Notes under the pieces: generated by a model | What the model saw: the letters and a program-made list of their open reading frames with translations, nothing else | What the model was told of the DNA's origin: nothing | The model's database searches: none | Part shown: positions 15,027 to 25,821 of the stretch, one piece after another | How positions within the stretch are numbered: position 1 is the first letter of the stretch | Layout: each line of letters opens with the position of its first letter | Program-made: the position numbers and the translations under genes | Source of the DNA: Epiperipatus broadwayi | Lineage: Eukaryota > Onychophora > Udeonychophora > Euonychophora > Peripatidae | Length of the DNA: 64,000 nucleotides | NCBI GenBank assembly: GCA_028023455.1 | Contig: JAQFVV010006708.1 | Span: 64,001 to 128,000, forward strand | Direction of reading: 5' to 3'

Positions 15027-18000
15027 TGTACCGGTTGGTTTCATCTGTTCATATAACAAGATCTAGCATCTAGGCAAAAGTACCTCGAATCCAATCCTGT
15101 GCAAGATACATAAGTCAGGAACATTCATGAACTCTGCCCTATTTGCCTATTTTCCAGATCTACCCACTTATGAGCAACAATTCCAATGATACTGATCTAA
15201 TTTATTCCTACCCCGCCGGCATCACAAAGTCGTGACACAAAAAGACTCTTATTCGAACTTGGTTCATGTCTAGAATATTATAATTAGCGAGTTTCGATCA
15301 TCTAGTAAGTGAAACCTTTTGATATTACATTAAAATTATTTCTATTCAATGAATGAAACAATGACTTAGATATTTAGAAAGATATAAAATTTATTAAATC
15401 AACTTGGACTATATATGATTGCACATGTTATTGGTGTTACAATGTCAATAAAATGGGTGTTTATCTCCCTTGGACAACATTAACCTCCCTTACAATACTA
15501 TACAATGAACATATTTAATCATCAATCACAAATAATTCATGGCTTTATTCTAGTGCGGCTATTTATATGTCAATAACTTATCGATTGACTGGGATACATA
15601 AGATTTTTAATAATAGCGCTAGACTACAGTACCTGAAGTTATTTGAATCCACCAGTAATAAGAACAACAGCATTCATACCAATACGTAAGTTTATTCAGT
15701 TGGATGATAAGGGTAATTTTATTTAATTAATATTTGCATTTTGCTATATAAGAACGTGTGTGGGAAGCTAATTTGGGAAATAATAATAATGGCAGAAGTG
15801 TCGTATCTGAAAGTGCGAATGAAATATATATAAAAAAATGGTAATCCATTTAGTATAATCATAACAGTACGGTTTAGGAGAATTAATAGGCTTTTAACAA
15901 AAACGAAATATGGGAGAGCGGTACGTGTATGAGGGCAATGGAACGATCTATTCTAAGATCTAAGAAGACGCTTCAATTCACCGTTAAAGAAATGCGACTC
16001 TCTGCAAACGTCGGCAGGGTCGGGTTATAAACAACTAAGAAGGCGCTTTATTGAATTGCCATAGGCTGGACTTTTGCCAGAGCGAACCCTATGCAACAAT
16101 ATCTCACGCTGAAGAAATCCAAAGAGGTTTGCCAAACCTTGTCCTAGGTATTAGAAGTAAAAATGAACGAAGCACAAAGATATATGTATCACGAAAGGCC
16201 GGTATACACGTAACGCTTGCATTAATATAAATATATAGATATTTAGCTAAGGAATAAATAATTATCGCCTATCTTTATGAATAAAAACCCCTCGTACCGG
16301 TATGATTTGATTACTACGTGGATGGGGAAGAATTACAGTTAAAGCTAATATAATGTAGCTCAGAGAACTAAACGATCCCCCCCTTATGTATTATTTTAAA
16401 CTACACGTAAACTTTCCACAACGTATAAATATAAATCTTTGGTTTTGAATGCTTTAATAAATAAATACTTTTCATATTATTAAATATATATAAAGTCGGT
16501 GGTGGCTATTGATTTCAATAAAGTAATATTAATTTTACTCATATAAATCTATTTGCAGATTTTAGAAGTTAGCGCTATTATTTAATTAACCAAATAAACA
16601 CATTTCTAAGAAAATAGATTTTGACTTAGTTTTAGAAAATAACACTGTATAATAATTATCAAATTCTGATTTTATTTCCCCAGACTGGCAGGCAAGCCGC
16701 TATACTAAGAATAACAAATTTGTTTTCAAAACTACTAGGTTAATTACCCTCTGAAAAGTAAGGAGGGTTTTCTTTTACTAACAGAGATAGCGTAAGCATT
16801 TGCGATTCTGGGGGAAAATTATCGACATATAATTTAGTATCTGAAAGTATAAAACATAATAATGAGAATAAAATATTGCCACATAGACGTGACATTAAGA
16901 ACTAATAATTATTTAGGAAAGGTTTAATGTAGGAGAGATTACAGCTAAGTTATATAGAGAGAGAACAAGGTCCAATTAACAAAAAGGTAAGAACTTTACA
17001 AATTCATTCATAACTAATATTACATTTTACAAATGAAAGATTTACAAAATGTTTAAAGTAATAGATAAGTGAAAGTTAAAATTATTCACGGTAACTTTAA
17101 GAGTCTAGCAGCATTTGAAATGATTACCTCTGTAACACATGGTGGTTCTTTTGGTGGTTTCAATTCCCGCAGAGACTAGATCTAGTTTATCAAACATAGT
17201 TATTCAGGCAGGTAGTAATTTTATGATTTAATGAACAGGCATATCAGTATAGTCTATGAGTATCGGGATCCATGGGCACAGATTGCAGGGAAAGCCGTCT
17301 CGAATGGCGAGAAAGGCGATTTAGATTTACTCAGTACACATTGAAGTTAACGAACGCAAACTTTCTTGGTGACTGCTCTCCTTGACTGTCCTAGTTACTC
17401 TCTCAATTAATTCGTAATTAATTCCATGCCTCGGTATTTTTGGAATCCCTTTCTGATTGGTCATTGCAATCTAATTTTCAAAAGAATTCGTATACAAGCT
17501 TTTACCTATTGTGATGGAAGATGCCATTGTTAGATAAGTATTCAAACTTTAATTAATTTTGATAAAAGAAAATGTTTGTAACAAAAGTAAATCAATTAAG
17601 TTTAGTTTCTACTTTTGATTTTAGAGAAACTTTTAATTAAAGTTATGTTAGAATATTATACAAGATTACGCTTCTCACCTTTAATTAATTTTGACTAATT
17701 ACAATCGCATCTTCCATATTGGATTTAAAAGAAAAGTATAGTTTAATGGCAAAAATAATTTAAAAACACAATTTTATAAAATTACATATAACGAACTTTT
17801 CCACTAAATATTTGCTCAGTACTTTTGTCTCTACAATATCTATAGATATCTGAGCTGCAATTAACAAACAATTATTATAACTTTTATAAAACAAATTAAT
17901 ACAGAAATTATAATATATTTTGATATTATAAGTCCGTTATAATTAATCCCCCATTCCCTATTGCGTATACGAATTTTCAGATGCTACATTTATTAATTTT

Positions 18001-18200
18001 ATTTTGCATGTTTAAATTCAGATATTTATGCCAATATCTTCGTTCATAAATATGTTAGTTAATAATACTCAAACAAAAGGATACAAACAAATGTGTTAGT
18101 GAGTGGAATATGTATGCAAGAATAGAGTTTGAATTTAGGTTGGTAGCGGAAGATTGGAAGTGGGCTGTGAAGCGCAATCTGAATCTCAGATTCCGCTTCA
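15027..18200 (-). repeat. 3' LTR of the gag-only element
   Basis: 3,174 bases. On the plus strand it runs from TGTACCGGTTGG to CAGATTCCGCTTCA. It matches the copy at 21,150-24,324 nearly base for base, with small differences such as single-base changes and one-base changes in A or C runs. On the minus strand a GGAATAAATTAG motif near 15,206 could serve as a polyadenylation signal. A hairpin (ATCTGA...TCAGAT) lies just inside the minus-strand start at about 18,177-18,192. No coding sequence is supported inside. Confidence 0.93.
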
Positions 18201-18274
18201 TTTTCCCGGACTTACAATTGATAAAAAAAAATGTAAATTTTCCCGGACTTACAATTGATAAAAAAAAATGTAAA
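18201..18274 (-). repeat. 37-bp tandem duplication spanning the polypurine tract
   Basis: A 37-base unit beginning TTTTCCCGGACTTACAATTG on plus occurs twice without a gap (18,201-18,237 and 18,238-18,274) and directly abuts the 3' LTR. On the minus strand each unit ends CCGGGAAAA, so GGGAAAA next to TGAAGCGG is the best polypurine-tract candidate. It is short for a polypurine tract. Confidence 0.7.
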
Positions 18275-18543
18275 AAAAAAAAAAATATCTTACTTGCGGT
18301 TCCGGTGACAAAAGAACAACCTGGTTTGAAAGGAGTACGTGATTTATTTATATATATATAAAAAAAAAACATTTATTGGTAAACTAATGTTAGCCTCGTT
18401 TTTTTTTCTCTTTGCTGCTATATGTTAAAAACATTTTGACCTATCTATCACTGAGTGCAAAACTATATTCATATTTTCTTTTTTTAAAAACGTGGTTCAA
18501 ATTCCTTATCTATCCATCTGTGATCTATTGTTCTGTCTTATTT

Positions 18544-19854
18544 TTAATATTTTCCCCGATCAGGAGGTTCCAATGGCTTTTTATTGAGGGTTTGGTCACC
18601 CCGCCAGAAGTTAGGTTGATCATGAGAGGTTGCTTGGTTTCTAGCTGGCTCAACTTTCCGTATTCTTTCATGAGGTTCTTTGTTGATGGGCGTGTAGTCA
18701 ATGGTGGTGAGGAATTGTGCCATTTCCTCAATTCTCCTTATTCGGCATCCTACCATCATTTGTTGTATGTATGGTGGCATATTTTGTTGTATTGCACGGA
18801 TAATCTGGGTCTCTGTAAATGGGAATGCCGTCAGAGACCGGAGACGTGCCACTTGCCTCAAAAAAAACTGTGTATGTGTTTCCTTGTTGGCCGATCCATA
18901 CATTTCTTTTAAAACCGAATGATAAATGCCATCCTGGCGCTCCTCGCTCCAGAAGGTCCTTAACAGAGCTGCTGCATACTGTTCAAAATTCAGTGGCTTG
19001 TCTTCATGGCTTTCCCACCATGATTTTGCATATCCATTGAGATAGTGAATTGCCAAAGCTACTTGATCCGGTGCTGAGATCTGTTGGAATCGAAACAATT
19101 CTTGAAGACTCTCAATATGCGCTTTTGGATTTTCTCCAGCATCCCCTTTGAATGTTTTCACTTGGATGAACTTCGCCATGTAGGCTTGTGCATTTGAGAT
19201 CTGTCCTATGGGCATAACATTTGATGTCCTATCAACGTGGTGTTCCTGTACTGGTCCTAATGCGTCAGGTTTGAACTCTGAAATTTTCACTGCGCTGCTT
19301 TTTAGTTTATCAATTTCACCTCTCAGTTCCTTTAGCTGGTCTTGAAACTCCGTCTGTGTTTCCTGCACATTTAAAATGATCCTCTCTTGTTCTTCATGAC
19401 ATTTCAGTTCATCACCCAAACGTTCATTTATTTGACTTATAGCTATGTGGTGGGCAGCTTCTTGCTGGTCTATCACACTTCGTGTCATCATTAACTCTCC
19501 AGTCATTTTGGATACTATAGTTTTAGTTTCTTCTTTATGCTCCTCCAAGAGCCCTTCGACTTCAGTATGAACCTTTTCATAGCCTCTCCTGCAGTCTGCT
19601 CGCACCTCATCTATTTGCTTTAATATATTACTGTTCATTTCATTACACAGTGATGACATCCACTCCTTCATCTCATTATGCTTGGCTTCGAATTTTTTTT
19701 CCATGTTAGTGAACATATCCATCAACAATGTTTGTAGGTTTATATCCTGTTTCTGTGTGGAGCTCTCTACAGGTTCCATGGTTACAACTTCCTGATGTTC
19801 TTGCTCTGCATCAGTTTTCTCTTTATCACTATTCTCCATTCTGCTAAGCTTCAA
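18544..19854 (-). CDS. gag: Retrotransposon Gag-like protein (capsid-type)
   Basis: This is an intact 436-codon open frame, the only one in the element. The N-terminal half (residues about 35-190) is rich in Glu, Lys, Gln and Met with heptad-like spacing, and I read it as a coiled coil. Residues about 222-392 look like the capsid domain of Ty3/gypsy-type Gag proteins: an FKGDAGENPKAHIESL-type start, a conserved YAKSWWES segment near 275-282, and an LxxFW-type helix near 298-302. The protein would form particles that package the element's RNA. No CCHC zinc knuckle follows the capsid region; the last 45 residues are basic and polar (KKPLEPPDRGKY at the end). No pol frame follows: about 340 non-coding bases separate the stop from the 3' LTR. 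The leader upstream is about 1.3 kb. Reverse transcriptase and integrase would have to be supplied by another element. The Met at 19,854 is the most upstream in frame; a second at residue 6 is also possible. The Gag assignment is confident, the clade is not. Confidence 0.85.
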   Translation of the reverse strand: MKLSRMENSDKEKTDAEQEHQEVVTMEPVESSTQKQDINLQTLLMDMFTNMEKKFEAKHNEMKEWMSSLCNEMNSNILKQIDEVRADCRRGYEKVHTEVEGLLEEHKEETKTIVSKMTGELMMTRSVIDQQEAAHHIAISQINERLGDELKCHEEQERIILNVQETQTEFQDQLKELRGEIDKLKSSAVKISEFKPDALGPVQEHHVDRTSNVMPIGQISNAQAYMAKFIQVKTFKGDAGENPKAHIESLQELFRFQQISAPDQVALAIHYLNGYAKSWWESHEDKPLNFEQYAAALLRTFWSEERQDGIYHSVLKEMYGSANKETHTQFFLRQVARLRSLTAFPFTETQIIRAIQQNMPPYIQQMMVGCRIRRIEEMAQFLTTIDYTPINKEPHERIRKVEPARNQATSHDQPNFWRGDQTLNKKPLEPPDRGKY

Positions 19855-20090
19855 ATATAGATAGATATATGTATATTTTATTTATATATATTTTATTTAT
19901 TTAAGACACAAAAATGCTCACTTATGTTTGTTTTTATTTTTTTTATGGCCTGATACACCTTTCCCCCATTCTCAACAGTCTCCCCCTTGTTCTGCTCCCC
20001 CATACCTGTACCCAATCTATACCTGATTTATTATATTTAGGGTTCTACCATGCCTGCCTTTTGCATTATTAACTTCTAGATCCAACATTT

Positions 20091-20093
<3 letters not shown>

Positions 20094-20144
<51 letters not shown>
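20094..20144. repeat. (AT)n microsatellite in the element leader
   Basis: About 50 bases of uninterrupted AT between the gag start and the 5' LTR. Confidence 0.95.
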
Positions 20145-20148
<4 letters not shown>

Positions 20149-20285
20149 CAAATATCATATTGTTACCTAATCTACTCTTGTTCATTCTTCAGTGTTTTTG
20201 CTGGGTCTTTAAGTTTGGTTGTTCCTTTGCACCTGAAACATACTTAAAATTGTATTACTTCATATTAAAATTATCAACACTTGCA

Positions 20286-20344
20286 TTACATAGTTGAGTA
20301 CATTACATAGTTGAGTACATAGTTGAGTACAATAGTTGAGTACA
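20286..20344. repeat. Short minisatellite, ATAGTTGAGTAC unit
   Basis: Four near-identical copies of ATAGTTGAGTAC, two of them separated by ATT. It lies in the leader of the gag-only element. Confidence 0.85.
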
Positions 20345-20628
20345 AATAATGCTCTCTATATAACTTGTTAAATTTTGGAATCATTGTTTCTAATATAATT
20401 TTTTTTTTAGTTTATTCAATCTACCACCTGATGACAAAATTTATAATGGTATTACTACCGGGCGCCAGTCAAGAGGAGTAGATTGTTACAACACTTTTAC
20501 TAGATGATTGTACATTTTTATAAACACATATTTTTATTTATGACAGCTGTACAGCAGTTCAGATGTATAATATCATAAAGTAATTAAAGATGTCATTACT
20601 ATTTGAAGCACATATTTTTTTTTTCTTT

Positions 20629-20852
20629 ACATACTCTGGGTGTGAAAGTATTTAAAAGCTGCCACTACTTTTCTTTCACCACCCCAAGAAAGTGTACATA
20701 TATATTTAAAACATTATTTATGGAAGAAGAACAAAATATCACATACTATGGGTGTGAAAGTATTTAAAAGCTGCCACTACTTTTCTTTCACCACCCCAAG
20801 AAAGTGTACATATATATTTAAAACATTATTTATGGAAGAAGAACAAAATATC
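20629..20852. repeat. 112-bp tandem duplication in the leader
   Basis: Two direct copies, 20,629-20,740 and 20,741-20,852, differ at about one base (TACTCTGGG versus TACTATGGG). Each contains GGTGTGAAAGTATTTAAAAG, CTTTCACCACCCCAAGAAAG and TATGGAAGAAGAACAAAATA. More degenerate relatives of the unit's end (A-run plus TACACATATAT) recur to about 21,060. The near identity implies a recent duplication or homogenisation. Confidence 0.93.
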
Positions 20853-21108
20853 ACATATATCCTGAATATTGTTTATGGAAAAAAAAATCTACATATATGA
20901 TTGACATTATTGGGAAAATCATATACATATTAGTAATGACTTATACCTAGTGTGTATAATATTTAAAAAGAACATCATCTGAACTGGGTGTACAAACCAA
21001 GAAAAAAAAAATTTACACATATATTTTCATTATTTAGAGAATAAACATCATATATAGTATACTAACATCTATTATTCAGGGTTCTGCAGGGTGTAAAAGT
21101 AATTAATA

Positions 21109-21127
21109 GCCCCACGGCGGGCGTCCA
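21109..21127 (-). other. Candidate primer-binding site (tRNA-Lys type)
   Basis: On the minus strand the element reads TGGACGCCCGCCGTGGGGC starting 22 bases after the 5' LTR end. This resembles the complement of the tRNA-Lys 3' end known as a retroelement primer site (TGGCGCCCAACGTGGGGC), with one inserted A and two substitutions. The usual spacing after the LTR is 0-5 bases, so the 22-base gap is unusual. The gap is a T-run followed by CCCCCGGGTA. Confidence 0.45.
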
Positions 21128-21149
21128 TACCCGGGGGAAAAAAAAAACC

Positions 21150-24100
21150 TGTACCGGTCGGTTTCGTCTGTTCATATAACAAGATCTAGCATCTAGGCAA
21201 AAGTACCTCGAATCCAATCCTGTGCAAGATACATAAGTCAGGAACATTCATGAACTCTGCCCTATTTGCCTATTTTCCAGATCTACCCACTTATGAGCAA
21301 CAATTCCAATGATACTGATCTAATTTATTCCTACCCCGCCGGCATCACAAAGTCGTGACACAAAAAGACTCTTATTCGAACTTGGTTCATGTCTAGAATA
21401 TTATAATTAGCGATTTTCGATCATCTAGTAAGTGAAACCTTTTGATATTACATTAAAATTATTTCTATTCAATGAATGAAACAATGACTTAGATATTTAG
21501 AAAGATATAAAATTTATTAAATCAACTTGGAGTATATATGATTGCACACGTTATTGGTGTTACAATGTCAATAAAATGGGTGTTTATCTCCCTTGGACAA
21601 CATTAACCTCCCTTACAATACTATACAATGAACATATTTAATCATCAATCACAAATAATTCATGGCTTTATTCTAGTGCGGCTATTTATATGTCAATAAC
21701 TTATCGATTGACTGGGATACATAAGATTTTTAATAATAGCGCTAGACTACGGTACCCGAAGTTATTTGAATCCACCAGTAATAAGAACAACAGCATTCAT
21801 ACCAATACGTAAGTTTATTCAGTTGGATGATAAGGGTAATTTTATTTAATTAATATTTGCATTTTGCTATATAAGAACGTGTGTGGGAAGCTAATTTGGG
21901 AAATAATAATAATGGCAGAAGTGTCGTATCTGAAAGTGCGAATGAAATATATATAAAAAAAATGGTAATCCATTTAGTATAATCATAACAGTACGGTTTA
22001 GGAGAATTAATAGGCTTTTAACAAAAACGAAATATGGGAGAGCGGTACGTGTATGAGGGCAATGGAACGATCTATTCTAAGATCTAAGAAGACGCTTCAA
22101 TTCACCGTTAAAGAAATGCGACTCTCTGCAAACGTCGGCAGGGTCGGGTTATAAACAACTAAGAAGGCGCTTTATTGAATTGCCATAGGCTGGACTTTTG
22201 CCAGAGCGAACCCTATGCAACAATATCTCGCGCTGAAGAAATCCAAAGAGGTTTGCCAAACCTTGTCCTAGGTATTAGAAGTAAAAATGAACGAAGCACA
22301 AAGATATATGTATCACGAAAGGCCGGTATACACGTAACGCTTGCATTAATATAAATATATAGATATTTAGCTAAGGAATAAATAATTATCGCCTATCTTT
22401 ATGAATAAAAACCCCTCGTACCGGTATGATTTGATTACTACGTGGATGGGGAAGAATTACAGTTAATGCTAATATAATGTAGCTCAGAGAACTAAACGAT
22501 CCCCCCCCTTATGTATTATTTTAAACTACACGTAAACTTTCCACAACGTATAAATATAAATCTTTGGTTTTGAATGCTTTAATAAATAAATACTTTTCAT
22601 ATTATTAAATATATATAAAGTCGGTGGTGGCTATTGATTTCAATAAAGTAATATTAATTTTACTCATATAAATCTATTTGCAGATTTTAGAAGTTAGCGC
22701 TATTATTTAATTAACCAAATAAACACATTTCTAAGAAAATAGATTTTGACTTAGTTTTAGAAAATAACACTGTATAATAATTATCAAATTCTGATTTTAT
22801 TTCCCCAGACTGGCAGGCACCCGCTATACTAAGAATAACAAATTTGTTTTCAAAACTACTAGGTTAATTACCCTCTGAAAAGTAAGGAGGGTTTTCTTTT
22901 ACTAACAGAGATAGCGTAAGCATTTGCGATTCTGGGGGAAAATTATCGACATATAATTTAGTATCTGAAAGTATAAAACATAATAATGAGAATAAAATAT
23001 TGCCGCATAGACGTGACATTAAGAACTAATAATTATTCAGGAGAGGTTTAATGTAGGAGAGATTACAGCTAAGTTATATATAGAGAGAACAAGGTACAAT
23101 TAACAAAAAGGTAAGAACTTTACAAATTCGTTCATAACTAATATTAAATTTTACAAATGAAAGATTTACAAAATGTTTAAAGTAATAGATAGGTGAAAGT
23201 TAAAATTATTCACGGTAACTTTAAGAGTCTAGCAGCATTTGAAATGATTACCTCTGTAACACATGGCGGTTCTTTTGGTGGTTTCAATTCCCGCGGAGAC
23301 TAGATCTAGTTTATCAAACATAGTTATTCAGGCAGGTAGTAATTTTATGATTTAACGAACAGGCATATCAGTATAGTCTATGAGTATCGGGATCCATGGG
23401 CACAGATTGCAGGGAAAGCCGTCTCGAATGGCGAGAAAGGCGATTTAGATTTACTCAGTACACATTGAAGTTAACGAACGCAAACTTTCTTGGTGACTGC
23501 TCTCCTTGACTGTCCTAGTTACTCTCTCAATTAATTCGTAATTAATTCCATGCCTCAGTATTTTTGGAATCCCTTTCTGATTGGTCATTGCAATCTAATT
23601 TTCAAAAGAATTCGTATACAAGCTTTTACCTATTGTGATGGAAGATGCCATTGTTAGATAAGTATTCAAACTTTAATTAATTTTGATAAAAGAAAATGTT
23701 TGTAACAAAAGTAAATCAATTAAGTTTAGTTTCTACTTTTGATTTTAGAGAAACTTTTAATTAAAGTTATGTTAGAATATTATACAAGATTACGCTTCTC
23801 ACCTTTAATTAATTTTGACTAATTACAATCGCATCTTCCATATTGGATTTAAAAGAAAAGTATAGTTTAATGGCAAAAATAATTTAAAAACACAATTTTA
23901 TAAAATTACATATAACGAACTTTTCCACTAAATATTTGCTCAGTACTTTTGTCTCTACAATATCTATAGATATCTGAGCTGCAATTAACAAACAATTATT
24001 ATAACTTTTATAAAACAAATTAATACAGAAATTATAATATATTTTGATATTATAAGTCCGTTATAATTAATCCCCCATTCCCTATTGCGTATACGAATTT

Positions 24101-24324
24101 TCCGACGCTACATTTATTAATTTTATTTTGCATGTTTAAATTCAGATATTTATGCCAATATCTTCATTCATAAATATGTTAGTTAATAATACTCAAACAA
24201 AAGGATACAAACAAATGTGTTAGTGAGTGGAATATGTATGCAAGAATAGAGTTTGAATTTAGGTTGGTAGCGGAAGATTGGAAGTGGGCTGCAAAGCGCA
24301 ATCTGAATCTCAGATTCCGCTTCA
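21150..24324 (-). repeat. 5' LTR of the gag-only element
   Basis: 3,175 bases, a near-identical direct copy of 15,027-18,200. On plus it runs from TGTACCGGTCGG to CAGATTCCGCTTCA and is followed by ATAT. On the minus strand this is the upstream LTR and should hold the promoter for gag. No start site could be fixed by reading. Confidence 0.93.
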
Positions 24325-25821
24325 ATATCAATCTGGAAGATTAATGGAAATGTTTGCTAAAATGGAACTAGGGGTAAATGGAGCATTAACTAAGGTTTTA
24401 AATAAGCCAATTAGAGTTTGAAATAAGCCAATATCTGAAAGATGTGTAATAGATATATGAATGTCAGATGTATAGTTTAAATATATATATATATATATAT
24501 AAATATTTTTTTGGTTTAGGTGAAATAAATAAATACAGCCATGAGACAGCTTAGTGTTAATTATAAAGCTATATAAATATCACAACTTATAGTAAATGTT
24601 AAAGTTGGTAACATTTATATATATATATATCTTTTGCTTATCAATTAAATATAGTACTGATGCTAGATAAACATAGAATTATTGATAGTATTAAATTATA
24701 AAGTGTTAATATTGTTCATATCTGGAACACTTCTGTTATAGAAAGTCTATAATTTTGAAGGTTAAATAGCATACTTGATTGTTGGAGTTTTGTTGGTTGG
24801 GTTGCAAGTTTTTTTGATGATGGATGGAGATTTTTTGTTATTGTCTTAAGTATATGGTGTATTCATGTCACTGGTGACTGATTGTTCTCATTCACTGCTC
24901 CAACCCAAATTATGATATCAGTTGTTAATTATCATGAAGCAGTTAACAGTAGTCCTGCCATGATTTTGCCTCTAAGACTCCAGAGAGAGCAAGGCATAGT
25001 TCTTTCTAATATATAAGTAATATTTGTCTCTAAGACTCCCAAAGATGAGCAAGACAATATTTTATAAATAGCCCTTAAGACTTGGATGTAAGCAGGGCAT
25101 TGTGATAGTGTTTGTAGTAGAATATTATGGGTTGTGGTAGCTTAGAGTGACTAAAGTGGGATGATCATCAGAGTGTTCATGGAGCATTGTCTGTTTTAAG
25201 AGCAGTGATAGAGTTCTTCTATTCATCTCAAAATTGTGAACTGCTGATAATTATTTTGGCTGTCAGTATCTGTTGGATCTTTAGAAGAATGCATGAATAT
25301 ATAACTTGAATATATAGCTCATTCTTAAAAGGCTATTTTCTATATTCTTATGCAAAGATTGGCATTTACCATGTATGAATAAAAATTGTATATCAGTTGT
25401 CATAGTGAATGCATGTCATCATTAATTTTATTTTGGTTATGAATTTTTTTTTTGTTATAAATACTGGTTATAATATTTGAATGCACCCAATACAGCATAA
25501 AGATAAATGAATATGTTTAAATTATTTTGGTCTTTTATCAGTTTTTTGAATTGCTGTAGTTTGCAATATAACTATAGGGAATCATATAAAATTTAATTTA
25601 TAATTCCAGCTATGTTTAGATTAATGTTATCTAGTTAAAGCTTAATGTCTTCTTGCCTATGTGTGTGTGGAAAATCAAACATTATATGGGAAAATAAAAT
25701 TGTGGAAATTTTATGTCATTTTAGGTAGTGATGGTGAATTTGAATTGTTGATTTGGTGGCAGTTGGAGCTGGTGAACCTTATTTTCTTAAGTAATATTAA
25801 TAAATTTTAAGAGATTATAAA
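24325..25821. other. Region between the nested element and the repeat gene
   Basis: No supported gene. A short frame at about 24,335-24,415 reads like a Gag-type helical segment (RLMEMFAKMELGVNGALTKV) and may be a remnant. Short (AT)n tracts lie at 24,480-24,501 and 24,619-24,631. Two related segments containing CTAAGACTCC and GAGCAAGRCA occur near 24,973 and 25,032. Confidence 0.45.

Larger units (their letters stand above)
15027..24324 (-). mobile_element. Gag-only LTR retrotransposon with 3.17-kb LTRs
   Basis: Two direct copies of one sequence, 15,027-18,200 and 21,150-24,324, flank a 2.95-kb internal region. Read on the minus strand, each LTR begins TGAAGCGG and ends CCGGTACA, the expected TG...CA. 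ATAT lies immediately outside both ends (15,023-15,026 and 24,325-24,328), a 4-bp target duplication as in Ty3/gypsy-type elements. The internal region has a primer-binding-site candidate, one intact gag-like gene on the minus strand and a short purine tract before the 3' LTR. There is no protease, reverse transcriptase, RNase H or integrase, so the element must be non-autonomous. By eye the LTRs differ at about three dozen positions (about 1%), which points to a recent insertion. Confidence 0.9.

Noticed and set aside
18412-19040. Plus-strand frames of 73-166 codons overlapping the gag gene
   Set aside because: They are antisense to the well-supported minus-strand Gag and have no domain of their own.
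20461-20472. TGGCGCCC on the minus strand near the gag start
   Set aside because: It resembles a primer-site core but lies about 680 bases from the LTR end, far from any workable primer position.
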